NCBI RefSeq assembly: GCF_033118175.1
Contig: NC_083681.1
Coordinates: forward strand, 11,984,001 to 12,048,000
DNA from: Dama dama
Taxonomy: Eukaryota; Chordata; Mammalia; Artiodactyla; Cervidae
Direction of reading: 5' to 3'
DNA: 64,000 nucleotides
The notes beneath the pieces are model-generated. The model was not told the DNA's origin, ran no database searches, and saw nothing but the letters and a program-made list of their open reading frames with translations. A program made the translations under genes and the position numbers. This document shows, in pieces, positions 54,220-64,000 of this stretch. Position 1 is the first letter of the stretch. Each line of letters begins with the position of its first letter.

Positions 54220-55439
54220 ATTCACCATCATCAACAGGCTTTTAGTTCCTCTTCGGTTTCTGCTATTTCTGTACACTCTCCATATATGAGGTTGTTTATA
54301 TTTCTTCTGGCAATTTTTATTCCATTTTGTGATTCATTCAGCCTCACATTACACACGACATACTCTGCATATAAGTTAAATAAACAGAATGACAATATAC
54401 AGACTTGTCATACTTTGTTCCCAACTTAGAACTAGTCCATTTTCCTATGTCTGGTTCTAACGGTTGACCTGCATACAGGTTTCTCAGGAGACAGGCAAAG
54501 TCATCTGGTATTCCGATCTCTTGAAGAATTTTCCAGTTTGTTGTGATTTACACAGGCAAAGCCTTTAGTGTAGTCAATGGAGCAGAAGTAGATATTTTTT
54601 TTTTTCTGAATTTCTCTTGCTTTTTCAATGATCCACCAAATGCTGTCAGTTTGATCTCTGGTTCCTCTGCCTTTTCTAAATCCAGCTTATATCCTGGAAG
54701 TTCTCAGTTCATGTACTATTGAAGCCTAGCTTCAAGGATTTTGAGCATAACGTCGCTAGCATGTGAAATGGGTACAATGGTAGTAGTTTAAAATTCTTTT
54801 GCACTGCCCTTCTTTGGGGTTGGAATGAAAGCAAACCTTTTCCAGTTCTGTGGCCACTGATGAGTTTTCCAAATTTGCTGGCACATTAGGTGCATCACTT
54901 TATCAGCAGTCATCTTTTAGGATTTGAAATAGCTCAGCTGGAATTCTATCACCTTCACTAGCTTTGTTTGTAGTGCTGCCTCCTAAGGCCCACTTGACCT
55001 CACTCTTCAGGATGTCTGGCTCCAAGTGAGTGAACACACCGTCATGGCTATCTGGGTCAATAAAACCTTTTTTGTACATTTCTTCTGTTTATTCTGCCAC
55101 TTTTTAACCTCTTCTTTTGTTAGGCCATTGCCATTTCTGTCCTTTATTGTGCCCATCTTTGCATAAAATGTCCCCTTCATATCTCTAATATCTTTGAAGA
55201 GATCACTAGTCATTCCCATTCTATTGACTTCCTCTATTTCTTTGCATTGTTCACTTAAGGTTCTCTCATCTCTCCTGGCTATTGTTTGGAACACTGCATT
55301 CAGTTGGGTACATCTTTCCCTTTCTCCTTTATCTTTGACTTCTCTTTTTCTCTAAGCTAGTCTGTCTTAATTTAATTCATTATAGCAGAACCAAAGAACC
55401 TTAAAAAAAAGTTTACTCCCTAACAACATTACTTCTCAC

Positions 55440-55672
55440 TTATTGAATATTGATTATATGTTACACTTGATAAATGTGTGCATTTTATCCATTAAATCCT
55501 TATAACCTCTCTATAAGAAATGCACTGCTATCATACTCATTTTACAGATGAGAAGAGACATTGAGGGGTAGTGTGATTAAGAATCTTCCACAGTATCAAA
55601 GCTCTAAGTAGCAGAGCTGGGGAGCACAGTGAAGCAAGGTCCATCTGAAAGCAAAACCCACACTCTTACCTT
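55440..55672 (-). mobile_element. MIR SINE (minus)
   Basis: Reverse MIR phrases are in order: TTATCCATTAAATCCTTATA, CATTTTACAGATGAGAAGAG, TAAGAATCTTCCACAGTATC and AGTAGCAGAGCTGGG. Confidence 0.8.
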
Positions 55673-55739
55673 TTGGGTCACTTGGCCTCTTCCCACTGGC
55701 CTGATTTAGATCAGGTATTTATTCCATTTCAGCAAAACC

Positions 55740-55870
55740 CTCACAATAATGTCTCTGCCTCCAGTCTTTTTCCCCTTCAAAGTCACCCTTATGCAGTTGA
55801 CAAAGTGAACTATATAAAATGTATATCTGACCATATTCCAGTGCTGCCTAAATCTCTCAATAGTACCTTG
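55740..55870 (+). mobile_element. L2 LINE fragment
   Basis: Weak match to the L2 3' region: GCCTCCAGTCTTTTTCCCCT, TATATCTGACCATATTCCAG, GCTGCCTAAATCTCTCAATA. Low certainty. Confidence 0.4.
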
Positions 55871-56496
55871 TGAGGCCTTTCAAGAGGAGAAGTTCTCTTA
55901 AGTATAAATGCCCACCTCCACCATGGATCACAGAGGACAGGGTCAACACTCTCAGTGTCATTTCCTTTACTTTTTTCCCCACTTTCAGGATTTCACTACA
56001 TTCTAACAAAAAGTCCATGATTTAAACAAACTAAAGGAATCTTGTTTTCACAAAATATGTTCTGTTCAAATATGAATTCAACTTTTCAAAAAATATTATC
56101 CTCTGATATTATGGGCATTATTGATGCTTAAAATATTAAATAATGTTGAACTTTTGTTTGTTCTAAGAACTAATGTGGAATCTTGACCTTATATCCTCAT
56201 TCAATTATCCCATTCATTTCCTCTGACCAAATTTCAGATGAGGACCTTGAGTTACCTTTAAGCAAGGAGACAGTTTATATGCAAATATTTGGAAAATACT
56301 GTGTGCACTTCAGTGAGCAAAATATGCTAAATATATTTTGGATAAACTAGAAAAAAAATATTATGCTATTTCTATAACCACCTGAGTATTTGAATGAAAA
56401 TGAGAATTTCTTATTGCTTAAAATGTGATACTTGAGGAAGTTAACAAAGCATATGAATATATCTGAACTTTGCAAACAAGCAATTTAATTTAGAAT
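55871..56496. other. unclassified AT-rich sequence
   Basis: No repeat or gene recognised. Confidence 0.4.
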
Positions 56497-57653
56497 CATC
56501 TAATGCCAACATCCGCTGGATCATCGAAAAAGCAAGAAAGTTCCAGAAAAAACATCTATTTCTGCATTATTAACTATCCCAAAGCCTTTGACTGTGTGGA
56601 TCACAATAAACTGTGGGAAATTCTGAAAGAGATGGGATTACAAGACCATCTGACCTGCCTCTTGAGAAATCTGTATGCAGGTCAGGAAGCAACAGTTAGA
56701 AATGGACATGGAACAAGAGACTGGTTCCAAATAGGAAAAGGAGTATGTCAAGGCTGTATATTGTCACTGTGCTTATTTAACTTACATGCAGAGTACATCA
56801 TGAGAAACGCTGGGCTGGAGGAAGCACAAGCTGAAGTCAAGACTGCTGTGAGAAATATCAATAACCTCAGATATGCAGATGACACCACCCTTATGGCAGA
56901 AAGTGAAGAAGAACTAAAGAGCCTCTTGATGAAAGTGAAAAAATAGAGTGAAAAAGTTGGCTTAAAGTTCAATATTCAGAAAACTAAGATCATGGCATCC
57001 GGTCCCATCACTTCATGGCAAATAGATGGGAAACAGTGGAAACAATGGCTGACTTTATTTTTCTGGGCTCCAAAATCACTGCAGATGGTGATAGCAACCA
57101 TGAAATTAAAAGACACTTACTCCTTGGCAGGAAAGTTATGACCAACCTAGACAGCATATTAAAAAGCAGAGACACTACTTTGTCAACAAAGGTCTGTCTA
57201 GACAAGGCTATGGTTTTTCCAGTGGTCATGTATGGTGGATGTGAGAGTTGGACTATAAAGAAAGCTGAGTGCCGAAAAATTGATGCTTTTGAACTGTGGT
57301 GTTGGAGAATTGTCTTGAGAGTTCCTTGGACTACAAGGAGATCCAACCAGTCCATCCTAAAGAAGATCAGTGCTGAGTGTTCATTGGAAGGACTGATGTT
57401 GAAGCTGAAACTCCAGTACTTTGGCCACCTCATGCGAAGAGCTGACTCATTGGAAAAGACCCTGATGCTGTGAAAGATTGAGGGCAGGAGGAGAAGGGGA
57501 TGACAGAGGATGAGATGGGTTGGATGGCATCACTGACTCAATGGACATGGGTTTGGGCGGACTGCGGGAGTTGATGATGCACAGGGAGGCCTGGCGTGCT
57601 GTAGTTCATCGGGTCGCAAAGAGTCGGACATGACTGAGCAACTGAACTGAACT
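56497..57653 (+). mobile_element. 5'-truncated BovB (RTE) LINE, best preserved
   Basis: It starts inside the RT domain (GCCAACATCCGCTGGATCAT) and ends with the ACTGAGCAACTGAACTGAAC tail. Long frames survive, which suggests that it is the youngest BovB in the window. Confidence 0.95.
56503..57473 (+). pseudogene. BovB reverse transcriptase remnant with intact YADD
   Basis: A 147-codon frame (56503-56946) carries the RT motifs KAFDCVDHNKLW, GVCQGCILSLCLFN and the catalytic YADD at 56872-56883. An in-frame TAG at 56944 and a frameshift separate it from a 152-codon frame (57015-57473) covering the C-terminal region (FIFLGSKITADGD to YFGHLMRRADSLEKT). The usual GVRQG motif has C in place of R. 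The endonuclease and the start of the RT are missing, so it cannot function. Confidence 0.9.
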
Positions 57654-58278
57654 CAATGAAAAATAGACACAATTATCACATTAATTAAAACCTTAATTTA
57701 TTTTAAAAAAGCCTTTTTATTCTCTTTACTGATATTGTACAATTCATAAATTTTATAAAAGAATCTATATTAGTTCCTTTCCCTCTAAGCCCTGTGGCAT
57801 TTTTTAATGGGTATTTTCTACTTTAAAATACAAAGACTCTCCACTTTTCTTAGCCAGTGTGATAAACTGGAAATTGATAAGACTTTGTTCCATTTTGCTT
57901 AAGGCATTTTATAAATATACTCTCATTATTATTATTATTATTTGTAATGTGATGGAAGAAGAAAGTTTATTCTGTTTTACAGCGAAAGAAAACAGATTTG
58001 GTGATAGCACTCAAAAACGCTATCAAGTAACTAACAATCACAACTGTGAAAGATCACTTTGTATTTGTACCTGTGATGGAAATTATTGTTTATAATTATT
58101 TGTTCCCTCCTTTCCCTTGCCATTTCTCTGCCTCCTTAATCTTAATGTGTCTATGGGATTCGCTTTGGGTAACTTCTAAGAAATGCTTTGGAAAATACTG
58201 TGTATTTCTCTTTGCTCATTTGGTATTGTTCTTTGACACTAGAGAACATTATGTCCGTAGTGGAGGTGTCCTTCAATA
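57654..58278. other. unclassified sequence, possible MIR and (ATT)n
   Basis: An ATT run is at 57926-57944. TTCTGTTTTACAGCGAAAGA and CTATCAAGTAACTAACAATC nearby resemble a decayed reverse MIR. The rest is unrecognised. Confidence 0.35.
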
Positions 58279-58492
58279 TGAAAGTGAAAGTGAAGTGATA
58301 CCTGACATGCTCAGTCGTGTCCGGCTTGGACTATAGCCTACCAGGCTCCTCCGTCCATGGGATTCTCCAGGCAAACATACTGGAGTGGGTTGCCCTTTCT
58401 TTCTCGAGGGGATCCTCCCAAACCCAGGATGGAACCTGGGTCTCCTGCCTTGTAGGCAGATGTGTTACCCTTTCAGCCACCTGGGAAGGCCC
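58279..58492 (-). mobile_element. Bov-tA SINE
   Basis: A complete minus-strand copy: GAAAGTGAAAGTGAAGTGAT tail, Bov-A body, and head ending CAGCCACCTGGGAAGGCCC. Confidence 0.93.
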
Positions 58493-58799
58493 CAAAGCAG
58501 AAAATGGAGCAGTTCTATATCATCAGTGAACCTAGGGCTTCAACCTTAAGCCCAAACTTGTCATGATGTGAACAACAAAACCTGGGTTAACACTGAATTT
58601 GTTCTTTTATGATATAACCTATTAAATAACTAATACTGCTTTTTTAATGTGTATTTAGAAATTTATACGTTTATAAATTTACCTGACTAATTATACTATA
58701 GAAAAGGCTCTTTTTAAAAGACTTGGGTAATCAAACTTATAAAGGGTTAATTTAATAATAAATACATTTAAAATCAATTTAAGACTAAATGTAAACAAT
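58493..58799. other. unclassified AT-rich sequence
   Basis: No feature recognised. Confidence 0.4.
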
Positions 58800-59840
58800 G
58801 AGATAAAAGACTTATCCTCTGAAACCTACAAAACACTGATGAAAGAAATTAGATAAGAAAAATAAATGGAAAGGCATTCTGTGTTCATGGATTGGAAGAC
58901 TTAAATTATGTTATGATGACAGTGCTACACAAAGCAATCTATAGATTCAATGCAATTCTATCAAAACACCAAAGGCATTGTGTTTTAGTGTCTTCATTAT
59001 TCGCTTGTTTCAGAAGGTGGGAAATTCATCTTAAAATTCATCAGAAATATCAAGTGACTCTGAATAAAGGAATGTTGAAAAAGAACAGTTTGGGTACTTC
59101 CACTTTCTGGTTGAAAATTTTTCTACATAGCAGCAGTAATATAAACAATGTGGTACTGGCATACGGACAGATATTTGTACCTACAGACCAAAACAGGAAG
59201 CCCAGAAATAAATCCTCAAATTTTTGGCTAAGTTATTTTTGACAGTGCCAAGACCATTCAATGGGTAAAAGACAATCTTTTCAACAAATGTTGCTAAGAA
59301 AACTGAACATCCATGCAGCAGAATAAAGTTGCTTATTTTACCTTATTTTACCTCATACAAAAAATTAACTCACAATGTATCAAAGACCTAAACATAAAAA
59401 GTCAAAACCATATGATTATCAGTGGAAACCATACAGGAAAATCTTTATGAACCTGGATTTGACAATGATTTCTTGGATACTATACCATAAGCACAGGCAA
59501 CAAAAGGAAAAAAAAATCATAAATTAGACTTCATCAAAGTTAAAACCTCTTGTGCACCAAAGGATATCAATAGGAGAACAGAGTGAAAGGACAACGAAGA
59601 GAACAGCAGAAAATATTCACAACTCATACATCTGATAAGAGACTATTACAAAAAACATACAAGAACCTACAACTCAACAACAAGGAGATAACAATTTAAT
59701 TAAAAAATGGGCAAAGAACTTGAATCTTGGCATGAGACATGATGTTCAATATCATCAGTCACTAGGAAAATACAAATCAAAACCACAAAGAGATATCTCT
59801 GCACACCTACTAGGAAGATAAATTTCTAACATGACAAAAC
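58800..59840 (+). mobile_element. old L1M ORF2 3' fragment
   Basis: Decayed ORF2 C-terminal text in normal order: CTACAAAACACTGATGAAAG, TATAGATTCAATGCAATTCT, TGTGGTACTGGCATACGGAC, GATTTCTTGGATACTATACC, and CATCAGTCACTAGGAAAATA. It has no 3' UTR or tail. A 116-codon frame (58892-59242) is a chance survival. Confidence 0.8.
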
Positions 59841-59904
59841 TACAGGTCATATTAATTACTGATTGTAATATGGTGGCCCAGATTCTGTTCAATGCACAAA
59901 ACTC

Positions 59905-60095
59905 ATCTTACTTTATTTGATGATTACAGACACTCTATGAAAGGGTACACTTCCTGTAATAATAGATGAGGAACTTGAGAGTAGGGATGTTATATAATTT
60001 GACGACACACAGCTACTGTGTAACACAACTATAGTGTGACACAGCCCAGGATCTAATCCATGGTTGCCTGGACACAAAGCCCATATTCTTTTGAC
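59905..60095 (-). mobile_element. MIR SINE (minus)
   Basis: Reverse MIR text: AATAGATGAGGAACTTGAGA, GATGTTATATAATTTGACGA, CACACAGCTACT and AGGATCTAATCCATGGTTGC. Confidence 0.7.
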
Positions 60096-60369
60096 TTCAC
60101 ACGCTATCTCCAAATAAATATTTCCATATCCACTCTTACTCCCAGAACATTGAATGTTTTTAAGGGTGTAATTCACATATTTTTTCAATCTTTTACTAAT
60201 ATTTTTCAAGCACATTAACATGGTAGCTCATTACAGTCTCATAAGTCTAAATAATACTTGATTCTGTTTACACTGATATAAAAAGTGAGATTTACTACCT
60301 GTTAATCCATATAATGATAAAATAGAATGCTAGGATAAAACTAATTGGTGAAGTAATTACAAATTATGG
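60096..60369. other. unclassified sequence
   Basis: Nothing recognised. Confidence 0.4.
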
Positions 60370-60465
60370 CTTTAAAATGAGATGTTGCTTCAATCTTGGC
60401 TCCACTGACTGATTTGCTAAGTGATGATAGGCAAGTTGTCAAACCTATCTGAATAATTTTGATGT
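60370..60465 (+). mobile_element. MIR SINE fragment
   Basis: Core MIR text: CAATCTTGGCTCCACTGACT, GATGATAGGCAAGTTGTCAA, ACCTATCTGAATAATTTT. Confidence 0.5.
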
Positions 60466-60949
60466 ACTTTTATACTATCTAATGTACTTTTATAGGGTTA
60501 AGAAATAACTTTTGGATGAAAGTATGTTTAGTGACATACTTTCACAAGTGACATACAAACACAAGTAATCTCACATATTAGGCTCTATTTTAATTATATA
60601 ATATCATGCATTTGTTTATTATATATGTATGTATCCATCAGACAGTGCATTCCTAAATAAAAAAACAACAAAAAATTTGTTAAAGTATATATTACAATCT
60701 ACAGATATGAAAAATGTCTATCATTTTAGATGAAATATATTGTGTAGTTGATGGTGATTTGTTGATTTCAATGGAAATGATTTCAATTGACATGGTTCTA
60801 AAAGAAAATTTTGAAATTTAGGAAAAAAAAACATTTAAACTTCTTTAAAATAGCAGTTCAGAGGAAACAGAAAAGTTTCATTAAAGGAGACCAATGAAGC
60901 AATAAGTTAACATCCTTTAATGCACATGAAATATGGAACACCTTTTCCA
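60466..60949. other. unclassified AT-rich sequence
   Basis: A 12-base TCTAATGTACTTTTATA-type repeat occurs at about 60460-60495. No element or gene is seen. Confidence 0.4.
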
Positions 60950-61595
60950 TCTAATTTTTTAAAATTTTTAAATTTTATTTTTAATTAATTTATTTTTTAA
61001 TTGAAGGATAATTGCTTCACAGAATTTTGTTGCTTTAGTCAAATCTCAACATGAATCAATCATAGGTATATATATACCCCCTCCCTTTTGAACCTCCCTC
61101 TCATCTCCCTCCCCATCCCACCTCTCTAGGTTTATACAGAGCCCCTGGCAATCTATTTTACATATTTTGATATAAGTTTCCATGTTACTCACTCCATACA
61201 TCTCACCCTCTCCTCCTCTCTCACCATGTCCATAAGTCTATTCTCTATGTCTGTTTCTCCATTGCTTCCATGTAAATAAATTATTCAGTACCATTTTTCT
61301 ATATTCCATATATATGTGTTAGAATATCATATTTATCTTTCTCTTTCTGACTTAATTTCACTCTCTATAATAGGCTCTAGATTCATCCACCTCATTAAAA
61401 TTGACTCAAATGCCTTCCTTTTTATGGCTGAGTAATATTCCATTGTGTATATGTACCACAATGTTTTTATCCATTCATCTGTTGATGGACATCTGGGTTG
61501 CTATTTAAATAGCTCTTGAGCTATTTAATAGCTAGATATTATTTAAATGGTTAGCTAGCTATTTACAATAGTTAGAACATGGAAGCAACACAGCT
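60950..61595 (-). mobile_element. L1 3' end with inverted 5' tip
   Basis: Minus-strand L1 3' UTR and ORF2 end (TTTTTATGGCTGAGTAATAT; CATCTGTTGATGGACATCTG) run to about 61501. After a filler of about 55 bases, the adjoining ORF2 sequence appears on the plus strand (GCTATTTACAATAGTTAGAA, CATGGAAGCAAC). This is the pattern left by twin priming. Confidence 0.8.
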
Positions 61596-61772
61596 AAGTT
61601 TTGCCTACTTATTTTTAATAATGGGAAGATCAGTTGGTTTATGTTTAATCTTGTTTTGAGTTTGAGTCTATATTGTAAGAGAAATACACTCAATCACTGT
61701 TCACACAATTCTAAGAGTTCTGAATTCTTCAGATATAATCTAATTGTGTGATCTGTATCAATAATCAATACA
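61596..61772. other. short unclassified spacer
   Basis: Nothing recognised. Confidence 0.4.
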
Positions 61773-61789
61773 AGACAAAAAGAAAGGCC

Positions 61790-62235
61790 ATGAGAAAATA
61801 CTCGAGGAGATAATAGTTGAAAACTTCCCTAAAATAGGGAAGGAAATAGCCACCTAAATGCAAGAAACCCAGAGAGTCCCAAACAGGATAAACCCAGGGT
61901 GTAACACCCCAAGACACATATTAATAAACTTAATGAAGATCAAACACAAAGAGCAAATATTAAAAGCAGCAAGGGAAAAGCAACAAATAACACACAAAGA
62001 AATTCCCATAAGGATAACAGCTGATATTTAAATAGAAACTCTTCAGGCCAAAAGGGAATGGAAGGACATACTTAAAGTGATGAAAGAGAAAAACCTACAA
62101 CCCAGATTACTATACCCAGTAAGGACTTCATTCAAATATGAAGGAGAAATCAAAAGCTTTACAGACAAGCAAAAGCTGAGAGAATTCAGAACCACCAAAC
62201 CAACTCTCCAACAAATGCTAAAGGATCTTCTCTAG
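61790..62235 (+). pseudogene. L1 ORF1 C-terminal remnant
   Basis: RNA-binding and C-terminal domains of ORF1p are readable with stops and shifts: EIIVENFPKIGKEIA, PRHILINLMKIKHKEQILKA, and the end KLREFRTTKPTLQQMLKDLL followed by TAG at 62233. The coiled coil is absent because of 5' truncation. Confidence 0.8.
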
Positions 62236-62286
62236 ACAGGAAACACAGAAAAGGTTTACAAACTTGAACTGAAAACAACAAAGTAA

Positions 62287-64000
62287 ATGGCAACTGGATC
62301 ATATTTATCAATAATTACTTTAAATGTAAATGGGCTGAATGCCCCAACCAAAAGACAAAGACTGGCTGAATGGATACAAAAATAAGACCCCTATATAGGC
62401 TGTCTACAAGAGATCCACCTCAAAACAAGGACACATACAGGCTGAAAGTGAAGGGCTGGAAAAAGATATTTCATGAAAATGGAGACCAAAAGAAAGCAGG
62501 AGTAGCAATACTCATACCAGATAAAATAGACTTCAAAATAAAGGCTGTGAAAAGAGACAAAGGACACTACATGATGATCAAACGATCAATCCAAGAAGAA
62601 GGTATAACAACTATAAATATATATGCACCCAACATAAGAGCACCAAAATATGTTAAGCAAATGCTAACAAGTATGAAAGGTGAAATAACAGTAAGAACAA
62701 TAATAGTGGGAGACTTTAATAGCTCACTCACACCTATGGAGAGATCAACAAAACAGAAAGTTAGCAAGAAAACACAAACTTTAAATGATGAAATGGACCA
62801 GTTAGACATAATTGATATCTATAGGACATTTCACCCCAAAACAAGGAATTTCACCATTTTCTGAACTACACACGGAACATCCTCCAGGATAGATCAAATC
62901 CTATGCCATAAATCTAGCCTTGGTAAATTAAAAAAAAAAAGAAAGAAAGAAAGAAAAATGAAATCATTTCAAGCATCTTTTCTGATCACAATGTGGTAAG
63001 ATTAGATGTCAACTACAGGAAAAAAAAAAATACAAACATATGGAGGCTAATCAACATGCTTCTGAATAATCAACAAATCACAAAAGAAATCAAAAAAGAA
63101 ATCAAAATATGCATAGAAACAAATGAAAATGAAAACACGACAACCCAAACCTATGGGATTCAGTAAAAGCTGTGCTAAGGGGGAGGTTCATAGCAATAGA
63201 AGCTTACATCAAGAAACAAGAGAAAAATCAAACAAATAACCTAACTTTACACCTAAAGCAACTAGAAAAAGAAGAAATGAAGAACCCCAGGGTTAGTAGA
63301 AGGGAAGAAATTACAAAAATAAGGGCAGAAATAAGTGAAAGAGAGAAAAAGGGACTACAGAAAAAATAAACAAAACTAAAATCTGGTTCTATGAGAAGAT
63401 AAATAAAATAGACAAGCCATTAGCCAGATTCATCAAGAAAAAAAAGAAGAATCAAATCAACAGATTTAGAAATGGAAATAAAGAAATCACAATAGACAAT
63501 ACAGAAACACAGAGGATCATAAGGCTATTATCAGTAACCATATTCCAGTAAAATGGACAACTTGGAAGAAATGGACAAATTCTTAGAAAAGTATAACCTT
63601 CCAAAACTGAACCAGGAAGAAATAGAAGATCTTAACAGACCTGTCACAAGCACAGAAATTGAAACTGTAATCAAAAATCTTAAATAGATGCAAAAATATA
63701 ACATATTCATGGCTTGGAAGAATCAATATAGTGAAAGTGAATATACTACCCAAAGTAATCTATAGATTCAATGCAATCCCTATCAAGCTACCAATGGTAT
63801 TTTTCACAGAACAAGAACAAATAATTTCACAATTGGTATGGAAATACAAAAAACCTCAAAGAGCCAAAGCAATCTTGAGAAAGAAGAATGGAACTGGCGG
63901 AATCAACCTGCCTGACTTCAGGCTATAACAAAGCTACAGTCATCAAGACAGCATGGTACTGGCACAAAGACAGATCAATGGAACAAAATAGAAAGCCCAG
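62287..64000 (+). pseudogene. L1 ORF2 remnant (endonuclease; RT core missing)
   Basis: ORF2 opens at the ATG at 62287 (MATGSYLSIITLNVNG), including the N of the endonuclease active site. A stop follows about 32 codons later. A 164-codon frame (62370-62864) carries KKAGVAILI, INIYAPN and the GDFN motif. Later frames are 65 codons at 63172-63369 (thumb/linker) and 65 codons at 63731-63928 (C-terminal [12 protein letters not shown]). The region with FADD is deleted, so it encodes no active protein. Confidence 0.88.

Larger units (their letters stand above)
52742..55354 (-). mobile_element. BovB (RTE) LINE with nested L1, Bov-A2 and mini-insert
   Basis: The longest BovB here: about 1.87 kb of BovB once three insertions are removed (52887-52925, 53184-53603, 53944-54219). 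On the minus strand it covers upstream coding sequence (95-codon frame 55007-55294), the RT and the C-terminal region, then the 3' end. The YADD box region near 54265-54285 is too decayed to read. CTGTCTT lies at both edges and may be the target duplication in the LTR. Confidence 0.9.
51821..55438 (+). mobile_element. solo LTR, family B, with four nested insertions
   Basis: LTR pieces are 51821-51915 (TGCAGGGCGGCAGATTTTTG), 52358-52741 (including TTTTATTAATCTGTCTTC) and 55355-55438 (CTGTCTTAATTTAATTCATT to CTAACAACA). They are separated first by a Bov-tA and a short BovB end, and then by a long BovB that itself holds an L1 tail and a Bov-A2. Confidence 0.65.
61773..64000 (+). mobile_element. 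artiodactyl L1, 5' truncated, RT core deleted, continues past window
   Basis: It begins in the middle of ORF1 and continues through ORF1, the intergenic gap, the ORF2 endonuclease and part of the linker. It then skips the RT catalytic core at about 63680-63700 and resumes in the C-terminal part of ORF2 up to the window edge. Confidence 0.9.

Noticed and set aside
54124..54429. 101-codon plus-strand frame, and the 195-codon minus frame at 53603-54190
   Set aside because: Both are chimeric reads across Bov-A2 and BovB sequence with no intact domain.

Overview
This window is vertebrate nuclear DNA from a ruminant, almost certainly a bovid. The evidence is its repeat content: Bov-tA SINEs (a tRNA-Glu-like head joined to a Bov-A body), a Bov-A2 dimer, many BovB (RTE) LINE copies ending in repeated CAGTT/AACTG units, artiodactyl L1 copies, and one CHR-2-type SINE. 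Older mammalian layers are also present: MIR, L2, L1M, MER5A, MER2/Tigger, MLT1 and a mariner. I found no cellular protein-coding gene, rRNA, functional tRNA or CRISPR array. Every long open reading frame I could recognise is a broken piece of a LINE reverse transcriptase, endonuclease or ORF1 protein, or of a mariner transposase. I cannot tell cattle, sheep, goat or antelope apart from this sequence.

Layout. 1-5 kb: an L1 5' end (minus), then an old L1M (plus) interrupted by two Bov-tA copies, a 5'-truncated L1 with an 11-bp target-site duplication (TSD), a BovB 3' end and a small SINE fragment. 5-12 kb: mostly non-repetitive, with MER5A, three double-headed Bov-tA SINEs, a family-A LTR, an ERVL-like LTR and a repeat-poor island at 10.3-11.9 kb. 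11.9-21.6 kb: one nearly full-length L1 (plus) whose long 5' UTR holds a Bov-A-like piece and a tandemly duplicated T-rich block. A BovB (minus, 11-bp TSD) sits in the UTR, and a deletion joins ORF1 to ORF2. 21.6-29 kb: unclassified DNA, L1 and BovB tails, a CHR-2 inside an L2, microsatellites and a 42-bp SINE scrap with a TSD. 29-35 kb: MER2, two L1 tails, a mariner with both terminal repeats (29869-31138), five Bov-tA copies and an MLT1-like LTR. 35-45 kb: an L1MA 3' end split by a TSD-bracketed L1 and by an LTR, a class I-like solo LTR with a 4-bp TSD, and further LTRs of two families here called A and B. 45-50 kb: L2, MIR and a direct duplication of about 0.7 kb that carries the same Bov-tA in both copies. 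50-56 kb: a repeat-poor island, then a third family-B LTR loaded with SINE, BovB, L1 and Bov-A2 insertions. 56-64 kb: the best-preserved BovB, older L1 pieces, MIRs, and an L1 (plus) that runs off the window after losing its RT core.

The elements do not form a pathway. The main information is insertion order: L2/MIR/L1M first, then DNA transposons and LTRs, then BovB and Bov-tA, with artiodactyl L1s throughout. BovB is thought to supply the reverse transcriptase for Bov-tA and Bov-A2; that is established knowledge, and it fits the shared 3' sequences seen here.
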